In this document: positions 8,997-18,532 of the stretch, piece by piece
Position numbering within the stretch: the first letter of the stretch is position 1
Layout of the letters: each line of letters opens with the position of its first letter
Source: Bog-473 sp963707835
GTDB taxonomy: Bacteria > Actinomycetota > Acidimicrobiia > Acidimicrobiales > RAAP-2
Reading direction: 5' to 3'
DNA: 64,000 nucleotides
Assembly (NCBI GenBank): GCA_963707835.1
Contig: CAVPRI010000001.1
Span: 496,001 to 560,000 of the forward strand
The notes under the pieces: generated by a model
The model's database searches: none
What the model was told of the DNA's origin: nothing
The model's input: only the letters and a program-made list of their open reading frames with translations
Program-made: the position numbers and the translations under genes

Positions 8997-10079
8997 ATGC
9001 ACACGCACCGGCACCACGCAGGGCCCGTCGTTCCGGCGGGGCAGGGCGGGCCCGCGGGCGGCACCGACGAGCCGTTCCCCACGGTCGAAAAGGTGCGCGA
9101 CGGCTTGTGGAGCATCCCGGTGCCGCTCCCCAACAACTCGTTGCGCTACGTCCTGGTGTACGTGTTCGAGACCGACCGCGGGCCCTACCTGATGGACGCC
9201 GGATGGAACACCGACGACGCCTTCAGCGCACTCGAGAACGGGCTGGCGGTGGTCGGGTGCGAGGTGTCCGAGGTGCAAGGTGTCATGGTCACCCACATCC
9301 ACCCGGACCACTACGGGCTGGCCGGTCGTATCCGGGAGGCATCGGGCGCGTGGATCTCGCTGCACCCCGCCGACGCCAAGCTCATCCACTCCCGCTACAC
9401 GGACCCCAAGGACCTGCTGGAGCTGGTGGGGGCGGCGCTGCGCCGGATGGGCGCTCCGGCCGAGGAGCTGGACACGCTCCAGCAGGCGGCCATGCCGGTG
9501 CGCCGACTGGTCGACGCCGTGCTGCCCGACGTCCTGCTCGAAGACGGCGCCCGCCCCGAGGTGCCCGGCTGGGAGCTGACCGCCATCTGGACGCCCGGCC
9601 ACTCCCCGGGTCACCTCTGCTTCCACGAGGCCCGCTACGACCTGATGCTCTCCGGTGACCACGTCCTGCCCCGCATCACGCCCAACATCTCCTACAACCC
9701 CCAGGCCGGGGCCAACCCGCTGGGCGACTTCCTGGCCTCGCTCGACAAGCTCGAGCCCTACGAGGTCGAGGAGGTGCTGCCGGCCCACGAGTACCGCTTC
9801 TTCGACCTGCAGCGCCGCCTGGCCGAGCTACGGCAGCACCACCGTGATCGCTTCGCCGAGGTAGTGCACATCCTGGGCGACGGGTCGCGCAGCGCCTGGG
9901 AGATCGCCGAGCGCATGACCTGGTCACGCCCGTGGGAGGAGATCGCCGGCTACATGCGCCGGGCCGCCGTGGCCGAGGCCATGTCGCACCTGTTCGCGCT
10001 GCGCGCCGACGGGGTGGTCGAGGTGGTCGAGGGCGAGCCCGCGCTCTGGTCGCTCAGCGACCCCCGTCCGACTCCGTAG
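8997..10079 (+). CDS. MBL-fold metallo-hydrolase
   Basis: 360 residues, with a strong GGAAGGAGG ribosome site just before ATG 8997. The metal-binding motif THIHPDHYG lies near residue 98. Further ligands are visible in TPGHSPGHLCF near residue 200 and in SGDHVLPRITP. A C-terminal winged-helix-like tail (AWEIAERMTW) matches the LACTB2/RNase-like subgroup of metallo-beta-lactamase hydrolases, which often hydrolyse thioesters or lactones. The exact substrate is unknown. Its 3' end overlaps the convergent KimA-like gene by 26 bases. Confidence 0.87.
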   Translation: MHTHRHHAGPVVPAGQGGPAGGTDEPFPTVEKVRDGLWSIPVPLPNNSLRYVLVYVFETDRGPYLMDAGWNTDDAFSALENGLAVVGCEVSEVQGVMVTHIHPDHYGLAGRIREASGAWISLHPADAKLIHSRYTDPKDLLELVGAALRRMGAPAEELDTLQQAAMPVRRLVDAVLPDVLLEDGARPEVPGWELTAIWTPGHSPGHLCFHEARYDLMLSGDHVLPRITPNISYNPQAGANPLGDFLASLDKLEPYEVEEVLPAHEYRFFDLQRRLAELRQHHRDRFAEVVHILGDGSRSAWEIAERMTWSRPWEEIAGYMRRAAVAEAMSHLFALRADGVVEVVEGEPALWSLSDPRPTP

Positions 10080-11982
10080 GGGATCGGGCGGGCACGGCCG
10101 GGGCGTCGGTCGCGGCCGGATCCTTCTCGGGTGGCAGCGAGACCCGGGCCACCACGATGTCGGTGCGGGCCCGCAACACGCTCGAGAGCACGAGGTCGAT
10201 CTGGTTGTGGAGGAAGCGGTAGCGCCAGCGGTCGGGGCGGATGACCGGGATCAGCACCACCACCTGGTCGTCGGGGTTCTCGGCACGCACGTCGTCGATG
10301 TAGCCCACCAGGGGATCGACCACCGAGGCGTACTCGGTCTGGACCACGTCGAGTGCAACTCCCGGATCCCACTGCCGCCACTGGTCCCGCAGCTTCTCGG
10401 CGTCGCGCTCGGCGTCGTCGCTGGTGTGCAGCATGACCGTGACCGCCCGCACCTCCTGGCCGAGCGACTCGGCTTCGCAGAGCGCGTGCTGGGTCAGCCG
10501 CGAGACCCGGTTCACCGGGACCACCACGATGGTTCGTCGGGGAGCGGGGTGGCTCGGTCTCTCGTCAATGCGCAACGCCCGGCTGGCCCGCACGTAGTAG
10601 GCGTGGATGCGCACGAACAAGAGGATGAACGCCGGGATCGCCACCACGACCACCCACGCCCCCTCGGTGAACTTGGAGACCAGGAAGACGATGGTGGCGA
10701 TGGCGGTGACGCAGGCCCCGGTGCCGTTGATGACGGCCCGGCGCCGCCACCCGGGCGGGCGCAGCCGGCGCCAGTGCACCACCAGACCGATCTGCGAGAG
10801 CGTGAAGCCCACGAACACCCCGATGGCGAAGAGCGGGATCAAGGTGTTGGTGTTGCCGCGCACGGCGACCAGGAGGACCCCGGCCATGAGGGCCAGCACG
10901 GCGATGCCGTTGGTGAAGACCTGGCGGTCGCCGCGCATGGTGAAGAAGTGGGGCAGGTAGTTGTCCCGTGCGACCAGGCTGGTCAGGACGGGTAGGCCGC
11001 CGAAGGATGTGTTGGCCGCCAGGGCCAGCACGACCGTGATGGTGATCGACACGATGTAGTAGGCCCAGCCGCGGCCGACGGCGAGCGCCATGATCTGGCT
11101 GAGCACGGTCTGCCCGCTTCGCGGGCCGACGTGCCAGCGCCGGGCCAGCACGGCCAGCCCGAGCAGCATGGCACCGAGGATGAGTCCGAGCAGCATCTCG
11201 GTGCGCTTGGCCCGCACGGCACGGGGCTCGCGGAAGAGCGGCACGCCGTTGGCGATCGCCTCCACCCCGGTCAGGGCGCTGCAGCCGGCGGAGAACGCCT
11301 TGAGGATCAGGAGGAACGTCACCGCCTTGAGCCCGGAGGTGGGGAGCTGGGACGTGCCGAGCGGCGCTTCGTTCAGGCCGAGCGGGTGGACCAGTCCCAC
11401 CACGATGATGGCCAGCAGTCCCACGATGAACACCATGGTCGGCAGCAGGAAGGCCCGGGCCGTCTCGCCCAGCCCTCGCAGGTTCAGCACGGTGATGAGG
11501 ACCAGGATGCCCAGGCACATCGTCACGGTCCACCCGGCGAGCGAGGGGAAGGCGGACTCGAGCGAGGCCACGCCGGCGGCGATCGACACCGCCACGGTGA
11601 GCGTGTAGTCGACCACCAGCGCGGCGGCGGCGACCAGGCTCACGTGTGTGCCCAGGTTGGCCCGCGACACCGCGTAGGCGCCGCCGCCCATGGGGTAGGC
11701 GTCGATGACCTGGCGGTAGGAGAACACCAGGATGGCCAGGAGGGCCACGATGGCGATGGTGATGGGCAGCACCAAGTGCAGGGCCCCGGCACCGGCGACT
11801 GCCAGCACCACGATGATGGCCTCGGGCCCGTAGGCCACCGAGGTCAGAGCGTCGAGCGAGAGGGCCGAGAGCCCCTCGACCGGGGTGATCCGGCTCTTCG
11901 CCCCGCCACCACCGCGGGAGGGTCGGGGCGGCCCGACGAAGAGCTGCCAGACCAGCTCGGCCCGGCCGGGGGCGGTTGCCAT
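10054..11982 (-). CDS. APC-superfamily permease, KimA-like potassium transporter
   Basis: 642 residues. About twelve transmembrane segments begin at residue 45. Conserved early motifs are SVAYGPEAI and the YPMGGGAYAVSRANLG segment near residues 97-112, both characteristic of the YdaO/KimA branch. From about residue 470 there is a soluble universal-stress-like domain (RTIVVVPVNRVSRLTQ, VVVLIPVIRPDRW). KimA proteins are high-affinity K+/H+ symporters inhibited by cyclic di-AMP. No cyclic di-AMP riboswitch can fit upstream, because only 35 bases separate this start from the divergent NTF2-like gene. A related amino-acid permease cannot be excluded. Confidence 0.8.
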   Translation of the reverse strand: MATAPGRAELVWQLFVGPPRPSRGGGGAKSRITPVEGLSALSLDALTSVAYGPEAIIVVLAVAGAGALHLVLPITIAIVALLAILVFSYRQVIDAYPMGGGAYAVSRANLGTHVSLVAAAALVVDYTLTVAVSIAAGVASLESAFPSLAGWTVTMCLGILVLITVLNLRGLGETARAFLLPTMVFIVGLLAIIVVGLVHPLGLNEAPLGTSQLPTSGLKAVTFLLILKAFSAGCSALTGVEAIANGVPLFREPRAVRAKRTEMLLGLILGAMLLGLAVLARRWHVGPRSGQTVLSQIMALAVGRGWAYYIVSITITVVLALAANTSFGGLPVLTSLVARDNYLPHFFTMRGDRQVFTNGIAVLALMAGVLLVAVRGNTNTLIPLFAIGVFVGFTLSQIGLVVHWRRLRPPGWRRRAVINGTGACVTAIATIVFLVSKFTEGAWVVVVAIPAFILLFVRIHAYYVRASRALRIDERPSHPAPRRTIVVVPVNRVSRLTQHALCEAESLGQEVRAVTVMLHTSDDAERDAEKLRDQWRQWDPGVALDVVQTEYASVVDPLVGYIDDVRAENPDDQVVVLIPVIRPDRWRYRFLHNQIDLVLSSVLRARTDIVVARVSLPPEKDPAATDAPAVPARSPTESDGGR

Positions 11983-12017
11983 GGCGAGGCACTCTACGGG
12001 GACGGCAAGCTGGGGTG

Positions 12018-12485
12018 ATGGAGCACTGGGAGTTGACGGCCCGCGAGGCCTGCCGGGACACGCTGGCGCAGTACACCCACGCCGGCGATCGCTACCTGCT
12101 CGGGGAGTTCTCCGGCGCCTTCTGCGAGGACGGCGTGCTCGAGATCCGCGGGGACGATCCCGTCCGGGGGCGCGCCGCGATCATGGCCCGCTTCGGCGGG
12201 GAGGAGGTCGCCATGGCGGCCCGTGTCAACGCGGCCGCCCACACGACCAGGCGCATCGTGCGCCACAACGTGACCAACGTCCGCTTCGAGTCCGTCTCGC
12301 CGGCCGAGGCGCAGGTGGCCAGCTACTTCACCGTGTTCACCGAGATCGGCCTCGATCACATGGGCCGTTACCGCGATCGGTTGGTGCCGGCGGAGAACCG
12401 CTGGTTGATCGCCTACCGCTTCGTCTCCGTCGACTGGCGGGCGCCCGAGTCGACCTTCGGGGCGCCCGAGGAGCCAGACGCCTAG
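12018..12485 (+). CDS. NTF2/SnoaL-like protein
   Basis: 155 residues from ATG 12018 (GTG 12015 is also possible). The pattern of an N-terminal helix pair (CRDTLAQYTHAGDRYLLGEF), FCEDGVLEI, a glycine-rich GRAAIMARF, H-N-V-T-N strands and a final AYRFVSVDWRAP matches SnoaL-like polyketide-cyclase/steroid-isomerase folds. Such proteins use a conical pocket for small hydrophobic ligands; the reaction here is unknown. The gene converges on the fused acyl-CoA dehydrogenase and diverges from the KimA-like gene with a 35-base gap. Confidence 0.75.
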   Translation: MEHWELTAREACRDTLAQYTHAGDRYLLGEFSGAFCEDGVLEIRGDDPVRGRAAIMARFGGEEVAMAARVNAAAHTTRRIVRHNVTNVRFESVSPAEAQVASYFTVFTEIGLDHMGRYRDRLVPAENRWLIAYRFVSVDWRAPESTFGAPEEPDA

Positions 12486-12498
12486 CCCATCACGGGGC

Positions 12499-14694
12499 CT
12501 AGCCGACCAGAGGGTCGCGGGGCAGCCCGAGGAGGCGCTCGCCGATCTGGTTGCGCTTGATCTCAGAGGTCCCGCCGGCGATGGACAGGGCGCGGTGGAA
12601 GAGCACCATCATGGCGGCGGCCGCACCGTCCCCTTCCGTATACGCGGTGTCGGGACCACCCAGGGCGGCCAGGATGGCCGCCGACTCGTGGCCGACCTCG
12701 GTGAGGGCCAGCTTCGTGACGGCGCCCTCGGGCCCGGACTGGGTGCCCGCCACGGCGCGCGATGCGGCGCGCAGGTTCAGAACGGCCACGGCGCCGGAGC
12801 GGGCCAGGTGCCGGCCGATCCGTCCGGCACCGCCGGGCAGCCGCTCGGGATGCGCGGCGAAGGGGGCGAGCACGGCGTCGGCGGGCATGGCGGGCAACCC
12901 GGCGCCTCCGCCGATGGAGACGCTCTCGTTCCCGAGGGTGGCCCGGGCCACCGTCCAGCCGCCGTTGACCGGCCCCACCACGTGGGCGTCGGGGATGAAG
13001 ACGTCGGTGAGGAAGACCTCGTTGAACTCCGAGTGGCCGGTGATCATGCGCAGAGGGCGCACCTCGACGCCCGGCGCGTGCATGTCGATGACCACGGTCG
13101 TGATGCCCTGGTGCTTGGGCACGTCGGGATCGGTGCGCACGGTGGCGAAGCCCTGGCCGGCCAGGTGGGCGCCACTGGTCCAGACCTTCTGCCCGTTGAG
13201 CACCCAGCCCCCGTCGACGCGGGTGGCCCGAGTGGTGATGCCAGCGGCGTCACTCCCGGCGTCGGGCTCGCTGAAGAGCTGGCACCAGACGACCTCCTTG
13301 CGCAGGGCAGGCAACACCCAGCGCTCGACCTGTTCGACGGTGCCGTGCTGGATCAGGGTGAGGATGACCCAGCCGGTGATGCCGTACTGGGGCCGGTGCA
13401 CCCCGGCGGCAGCCAGTTCCTGCTCGATGACCAGCTGCTCGACGGCGCCGGCGTCACGGCCCCAGGGCCGGGGCCAGTGGGGCATGGCGTAGCCGGTCTC
13501 GATCATGGCCTCGCGCTGCGCCGCCGTCTCGAGGTCGGTGACCCGGGCGGCGAAGGCGCGCACCTCGTCGCGCAGGGGCTCGGCCTCGGGCGGCAGGTCG
13601 ACGGTGCGCACCCGCCGGACGCCCCGTTGCTCGAGACCGGCGACGTCGGAGGCGGCCGCCTCGGGTCCGACCACGGCGGCCAGCGCGGCGGCGCGGCGCA
13701 GGTACAGGTGGGCGTCGTGCTCCCAGGTGAAGCCGATGCCCCCGTGCACCTGGATGTTCAGCTGTGCGCACTCGTCAGCCGCGACGAGGGCCATCGTGGC
13801 CGCGTCGCCCGCGGCGAGGGAGAGCTGGTCCCCGCCCTGTTCGACCGCCCGGGCGGCGTCCCACACGGCCGCGGCGGCCAGCTCGGAGGCCATGGCCATG
13901 TTGGCGCAGTGGTGCTTGACGGCCTGGAAGGTGCCGATGGGCCGGCCGAACTGCACCCGTACCGCGGCGTAGGCCGCCGCCTGCTCGGTGCACGCCGCGG
14001 CGACGCCGGCCGCCTCGGCTCCCAGGACGACCCGGGCCAGGTCCACCAGAAGTCGCCCTCCCCCGGGGATCACGACGGCCGGCGCGCCCTCGAGGACGAC
14101 CCGGGCCGACCGGCGCGTGGGGTCGAGGTTGGCGGGCACGGTGACGGTGACCCCGGGGGCAGTGGCCTCGACCACCACGACGTCGTCGCCGGCCCGCAGC
14201 ACGAGGAGGTCGGCCAGCCCGCCACCCAGCACCGCTGGAGCCGTTCCGGCGGCCCGGCCCGTGGGGCAGGTGAGGTCAGAGGTGAGGCCCAGGCCAGCCC
14301 GGACCGAGCCGTCGGCCAGCCCGCATAGCCAGCGCTGGAGTTCTGCGCCCCATGGAGTCTCCCTGGACGGGGTCCCGCCGGCGGTCACCCGGTCGAGCAG
14401 CGCGCCGGCGATCACGGTGGGCACGAAGGGACCGGGGGCCACGGCCCGCCCGAGGGCCTCGACCACCACGACCAGCTCGGGGAGGCCGTAGCCGCCGCCG
14501 CCGCAGCTCTCGGGCAGGTGCAGGCCGAGCCATCCGAGGGAGGCGGCCTCGTCCCAGAAGGCCGGCATGGACTCGGTGTCGGCCTCAAGCAGGGCCCGGG
14601 CCTCGGCGCGCGCACCGCGGGCGGCCAGCAGTTCCGAGACTGTGCGGTCCAGGGCACGGTGGTCCTCGGTGATGGCGATCGGCATCGCGGCCAC
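12499..14694 (-). CDS. Fused two-domain acyl-CoA dehydrogenase
   Basis: 731 residues made of two acyl-CoA dehydrogenase units. The first (about 1-340) ends with the YAAVRVQFGRPIGTFQAVKH and QIHVHGGIGFTWEHDAHLY-like segments. The second (about 365-731) has LFSEPDAGSDAAGITTRA and a C-terminal GGTSEIKRNQIGERLLGLPR. Tandem proteins of this size are common in actinobacterial lipid and steroid catabolism, where one half may lack catalysis. It would oxidise acyl-CoA esters using FAD. It lies downstream of the TesB-hydrolase pair with a 62-base gap. No frame break is seen over 2.2 kb. Confidence 0.88.
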   Translation of the reverse strand: MAAMPIAITEDHRALDRTVSELLAARGARAEARALLEADTESMPAFWDEAASLGWLGLHLPESCGGGGYGLPELVVVVEALGRAVAPGPFVPTVIAGALLDRVTAGGTPSRETPWGAELQRWLCGLADGSVRAGLGLTSDLTCPTGRAAGTAPAVLGGGLADLLVLRAGDDVVVVEATAPGVTVTVPANLDPTRRSARVVLEGAPAVVIPGGGRLLVDLARVVLGAEAAGVAAACTEQAAAYAAVRVQFGRPIGTFQAVKHHCANMAMASELAAAAVWDAARAVEQGGDQLSLAAGDAATMALVAADECAQLNIQVHGGIGFTWEHDAHLYLRRAAALAAVVGPEAAASDVAGLEQRGVRRVRTVDLPPEAEPLRDEVRAFAARVTDLETAAQREAMIETGYAMPHWPRPWGRDAGAVEQLVIEQELAAAGVHRPQYGITGWVILTLIQHGTVEQVERWVLPALRKEVVWCQLFSEPDAGSDAAGITTRATRVDGGWVLNGQKVWTSGAHLAGQGFATVRTDPDVPKHQGITTVVIDMHAPGVEVRPLRMITGHSEFNEVFLTDVFIPDAHVVGPVNGGWTVARATLGNESVSIGGGAGLPAMPADAVLAPFAAHPERLPGGAGRIGRHLARSGAVAVLNLRAASRAVAGTQSGPEGAVTKLALTEVGHESAAILAALGGPDTAYTEGDGAAAAMMVLFHRALSIAGGTSEIKRNQIGERLLGLPRDPLVG

Positions 14695-14756
14695 AGTACG
14701 CCCGGGCCCGAGCCGGAACCCGGGCCTGGCTCAGGGGGTGTGGATCAGGGGTGCGG

Positions 14757-15578
14757 CTAGGGGGTGCGGTAGCGCCGCCGGCGGTCCGCGGTGCCGGGGA
14801 GCAGCAGCATCTCCTGGGCGAAGGTGGCGCCCAGACGGCCGTCGCGGTCGCGGACGGAACCGTCGTACAAGCCGCGCCAGCTGCGCGCCTTGATGGGCCG
14901 CAGGTCGATGAGCACCCAGTCGTCGGCGCGGATGGAGTCGTGGAACCACATGGCGTGGTCCACCGAGGGCCCGCCGCGGCCGAGCTCGGGGACGGCGATC
15001 TGGCCGAAGCCCGTCCCGAGGTCCGAGATGAAGGTCAGCGCGGCCCGGTGGACGACCGGGTCGTCGGGGAGCGGGATGGCCGAGCGCACCCAGGCCAGGT
15101 CCGAGAAGACGTCGTTCTCGTCGTCGGTGGGCGTGATCTCGCGCACGTCGAGCAGCGGGAAGTTGCCGACGTGGGGCGCATCCTCGGGAGTGGGCACCGG
15201 CCGGTGGGGCGCGTCGTCGAAGACGCCACCTTCGGGTTCGACGTGGAACGACGACGCCATGGAGAAGATGACCTCACCGTCCTGCACGGCCACCACGCGC
15301 CGGGCCGAGAACGAGCGGCCGTCGCGGTCGCGGTCGACCTCGAGGATGACCGGGAGGTCGATGCGCCCCGGTCGCAGGAAGTAGCCGTGGAAGGAGTGGG
15401 GCAGGCGGTCGGCCTCGACGGTCGTGGCCGCGGCCACCAACGCCTGGGCCGCCACCTGCCCGCCGAAGAGGTTGGGGCGCCGGCCGTAGCTGGCGTTGCG
15501 GGCCCGGAACAGGTCCCGGTCCAATCGCTCCAGGGTGAGCATGGCAGCGAGGTCGTCCGCGGTCTCGAGCTCGGTCAC
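14757..15578 (-). CDS. tesB: Acyl-CoA thioesterase II (TesB family)
   Basis: 273 residues from GTG 15578, which overlaps the TGA of the upstream hydrolase (GTGA). The double-hotdog pattern is clear. LFGGQVAAQALVAA near residue 36 and HSFHGYFLRPG near residue 60 mark the first hotdog. SLDHAMWFHD-like and DWVLIDLRP segments mark the second, followed by the terminal GRLGATFAQEMLLLPG. The enzyme hydrolyses medium- or long-chain acyl-CoA to acid and CoA. A start further upstream (to 15962) would run through the hydrolase gene and was rejected. Confidence 0.87.
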   Translation of the reverse strand: MTELETADDLAAMLTLERLDRDLFRARNASYGRRPNLFGGQVAAQALVAAATTVEADRLPHSFHGYFLRPGRIDLPVILEVDRDRDGRSFSARRVVAVQDGEVIFSMASSFHVEPEGGVFDDAPHRPVPTPEDAPHVGNFPLLDVREITPTDDENDVFSDLAWVRSAIPLPDDPVVHRAALTFISDLGTGFGQIAVPELGRGGPSVDHAMWFHDSIRADDWVLIDLRPIKARSWRGLYDGSVRDRDGRLGATFAQEMLLLPGTADRRRRYRTP

Positions 15579-16624
15579 GAAGCCGGCCCGGCGTCGCGCA
15601 TGGCCCGCACCCACGCGGCCCACGTCTCGATCCGTTGCCAGAAGAGCTCGCGGGTGCCGGCGAAGTTGTGCATGTGGGCCATGCGCGGGCAGATGAACAG
15701 GTCCACGCTGCATGCCGACTGATAGGCGCGCACCTCGCCGCGCGGGTCGGGGATCACGTCGCGCTCGCCCATGGCCACCAGGACCGGGGCCCGGATGGCG
15801 GCCGCCTCGACCAGGATCGCCCCGGGGGCGGCGCACCACATGGCAACGACCATGGGGATGGTGGCCGCTCCCCACGGCGGCACGTTGCCGTGGCGGCCCG
15901 GGTAGCCGTCGATGTCGCTCCGGATCAAGTCGGGGTCGACGTCGTCCCAGTGGAACGACCACGCAGCCTCCTCGAGGCTGGCGGCGCGGGCTTCGCGGGT
16001 CTGCTCGGCCAGAGCGGGGGCGTTGGTGAACACCCTCGACGAGGGCATGGCGTCGCGGGGGAGCCAGGGCAGGACGAGGGGCGGGGCGCCCGGGCGCGTG
16101 GGCGGGTGGGTGTGCACGGCGCTGCAGCCCAAGACCCCGACGCCGTCGTATGGATGGTGCCGTCCCTGCTGCACCACGGTCAGGCAGCCGCCCATGGACT
16201 GCCCGATCCCGAGGATCAGCGGGCGCTCGACCGCGGGCAGGCCGTCGAGCAGGGTGCCCGCCGCCAGCCGTGTCCGCACCTCGGCCTCGGCGGCTTCGGC
16301 TGCGGCCACCACGGGCGTGTAGGCCAGCAGCTCGAGGTCGTGCTGGGAGCTGGATCCCACTCCCAGGTGGTCGACCGACACGAAGATCCAGCCGCGCTCG
16401 GCGTGCCAGGCCGCCTGGGAGCCGGTGCCCGCGGCCAGTCCGGGCCCCGGCAGGTCCTCGGTGAAATATCCCCGCGAGTACCCCGCGCCGGGCTTGGCGA
16501 AGCAGACCACGGGCTCCGCGGGCACCTCGTCGGGCACGGTCACGGTCAGGGCCACGTGGGCCGGCTCACCGAGTCCGGCCGCCTCGGTGACGTCGATGTT
16601 CAGGTCAGTCGATCGCACCGGCAC
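15575..16624 (-). CDS. Alpha/beta hydrolase
   Basis: 349 residues. The nucleophile elbow GIGQSMGGCL lies near residue 168 and the acid MGERDVIPD near residue 290. The catalytic histidine is in the PRMAHMHNFAG segment near residue 316. No signal peptide is visible, so it is probably a cytoplasmic esterase or lipase-like enzyme of unknown substrate. Its TGA overlaps the TesB GTG, so both are translated from one message. Together they suggest release or turnover of acyl groups. Confidence 0.8.
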   Translation of the reverse strand: MPVRSTDLNIDVTEAAGLGEPAHVALTVTVPDEVPAEPVVCFAKPGAGYSRGYFTEDLPGPGLAAGTGSQAAWHAERGWIFVSVDHLGVGSSSQHDLELLAYTPVVAAAEAAEAEVRTRLAAGTLLDGLPAVERPLILGIGQSMGGCLTVVQQGRHHPYDGVGVLGCSAVHTHPPTRPGAPPLVLPWLPRDAMPSSRVFTNAPALAEQTREARAASLEEAAWSFHWDDVDPDLIRSDIDGYPGRHGNVPPWGAATIPMVVAMWCAAPGAILVEAAAIRAPVLVAMGERDVIPDPRGEVRAYQSACSVDLFICPRMAHMHNFAGTRELFWQRIETWAAWVRAMRDAGPAS

Positions 16625-16645
16625 TGTCTAGGGGCCGGTCGCCGC

Positions 16646-18532
16646 TCAGCGCAACAGAAGCTGGATCACCGCGTCGGCCGCCTCCTCGGCGCTGCACTCG
16701 GCGGTGGCCACGTGCAGCTCGGGGCTCTCGGGCCGCTCGTAAGGGGCGTCGATGCCGGTGAAGTTCGGCAGCTCGCCGCGCCGGGCCTTGGCGTAGAGAC
16801 CCTTGCGGTCACGGGACTCGGCCACGTCGAGGGGCGTGTCGACGAACACCTCGACGAAGGGCACGTCGCCGGCCAGGTCTCGAGCCAGGTCGCGCTCGGC
16901 CCGGTAGGGAGAGATCAGCGAGACCAGCACGATGAGCCCGGCGTCGGCCATGAGCCTGGCCACCTCGGCCGTGCGCCGCACGTTCTCCACCCGGTCGGCC
17001 GAGGTGAACCCCAGGTCCCGGTTGAGCCCGTGGCGCAAATTGTCCCCGTCGAGCGTGTAGGTGTGGCGCCCGGCGGCGTGCAGCTTGCGCTCGACGATGT
17101 TGGCGATGGTCGACTTGCCCGCGCCGGAGATCCCGGTGAACCAGACCACGGCCGGCTCCTGGTGCTTGAGCGAGGCATGGGCCCGGTTGTCGACCTCGAT
17201 GGCCTGCCAGTGCACGTTGGTCGACCGGCGCAGCGCGAAGTGGATCAGCCCGGCGCCGATCGTGTTGTTCGTCATGCGGTCGATGACGATGAAGCCACCC
17301 ATGTCACGGTTCTCGACGTAGGGGTCGAAGGCGATGGGGCGGTCGAGGTAGAGGTTGGCGATGCCGATCTGGTTGAGCTCGAGGGTCTTGGCGGCCATGT
17401 GCTCGAGCGTGTTGACGTTCACCTGGTACTTGGGGTGGTCCACGGTGGCGCCCACCGTGGTGGCGCCCACCTTGACCAGGTAGCGGCGACCGGGGAGCAG
17501 GGCGTCCTCGCTCATCCACACGATGTGCGTCTCGAACTGGTCGGCCACCTCCGGCGGGGCCGACGCCGTGGCGATGACGTCGCCGCGGCTCACGTCCACC
17601 TCGTCGGCCAGGCAGATGGTGATCGAATCGCCGGCGATGGCCTCGTCGAGGTCCCCGTCGTAGGTGACGATGCGCGACACGGTGGACTCAGTCCCCGACG
17701 GCAGCACGCGGATGGGGTCGCCTGGCCGGACGGTGCCTCCCACCACCACGCCCGAGAAGCCCCGGAAGTCGAGGTCGGGCCGGTTCACCCACTGCACCAC
17801 CAGGCGGAAGGGCTGTTCGCTCAGCTCGTTGGCGACTTCGACCGTCTCGAGGTGGCGGATGAGGGTGGGCCCGTCGTACCACGGGGTGTTGGCGCTGTGC
17901 TCGGTGACGTTGTCGCCGCGCAGCGCCGAGAGCGGGATGGAGACCACGTCGGTGATGCCCAGCTCGGCGGCGAAGGCGCGGTAGTCGGCGTCGATGGTCT
18001 CGTAGATCTCCTGGCTGTAGTCGACCAGGTCGAGCTTGTTGACGGCCAGGACCACGTGGCGGATCCCGAGCAGGGACACCAGGTAGCTGTGGCGGCGGGT
18101 CTGGGTCAGGATCCCCTTGCGGGCATCGATCAGGATCACCGCCAGGTCGGCGGTGGAGGCGCCGGTGACCATGTTGCGGGTGTACTGCTCGTGCCCGGGG
18201 GTGTCCGCCACCACGAAGGTGCGGTTCTCGGTGGAGAAGAACCGGTAGGCCACGTCGATGGTGATGCCCTGCTCGCGCTCGGCGGCCAGCCCGTCGACCA
18301 GGAGGGCGAAGTCGAGCTCGCCGCCTTGGGTGCCCACCTTCTTGGAGTCGGCCTCCAGCGCGGCCAGGTGGTCCTCGAAGACCAGCTTGGACTCGTAGAG
18401 GAAGCGGCCGATCAGCGTGCTCTTGCCGTCGTCGACCGATCCGCAGGTGATGAAGCGCAGCAGCGACTTGTGCTGTTGGCGCTCGAGGTAGGTGTCGATG
18501 TCGGCGGCGATGAGCGGGTCGGAATGTGCCAC
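16646..18532 (-). CDS. cysNC: Bifunctional sulfate adenylyltransferase subunit 1 / APS kinase (CysNC)
   Basis: 628 residues from GTG 18532, starting directly after the cysD stop. The N-terminal CysN GTPase part has GSVDDGKST at residues 31-39, DTPGHEQYTRNM near 106 and NKLDLVDY near 161. The C-terminal CysC kinase begins near residue 450 with GISGAGKST. The protein drives ATP sulfurylase by GTP hydrolysis and then phosphorylates APS to PAPS with ATP. PAPS feeds sulfate assimilation and sulfotransferases, one of which is encoded at 27320. The gene is complete and unbroken. Confidence 0.96.
   Translation of the reverse strand: MAHSDPLIAADIDTYLERQQHKSLLRFITCGSVDDGKSTLIGRFLYESKLVFEDHLAALEADSKKVGTQGGELDFALLVDGLAAEREQGITIDVAYRFFSTENRTFVVADTPGHEQYTRNMVTGASTADLAVILIDARKGILTQTRRHSYLVSLLGIRHVVLAVNKLDLVDYSQEIYETIDADYRAFAAELGITDVVSIPLSALRGDNVTEHSANTPWYDGPTLIRHLETVEVANELSEQPFRLVVQWVNRPDLDFRGFSGVVVGGTVRPGDPIRVLPSGTESTVSRIVTYDGDLDEAIAGDSITICLADEVDVSRGDVIATASAPPEVADQFETHIVWMSEDALLPGRRYLVKVGATTVGATVDHPKYQVNVNTLEHMAAKTLELNQIGIANLYLDRPIAFDPYVENRDMGGFIVIDRMTNNTIGAGLIHFALRRSTNVHWQAIEVDNRAHASLKHQEPAVVWFTGISGAGKSTIANIVERKLHAAGRHTYTLDGDNLRHGLNRDLGFTSADRVENVRRTAEVARLMADAGLIVLVSLISPYRAERDLARDLAGDVPFVEVFVDTPLDVAESRDRKGLYAKARRGELPNFTGIDAPYERPESPELHVATAECSAEEAADAVIQLLLR

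Noticed and set aside
11983..12017. Cyclic di-AMP riboswitch upstream of the KimA-like gene
   Set aside because: The gap to the divergent gene is only 35 bases, too short for the riboswitch.
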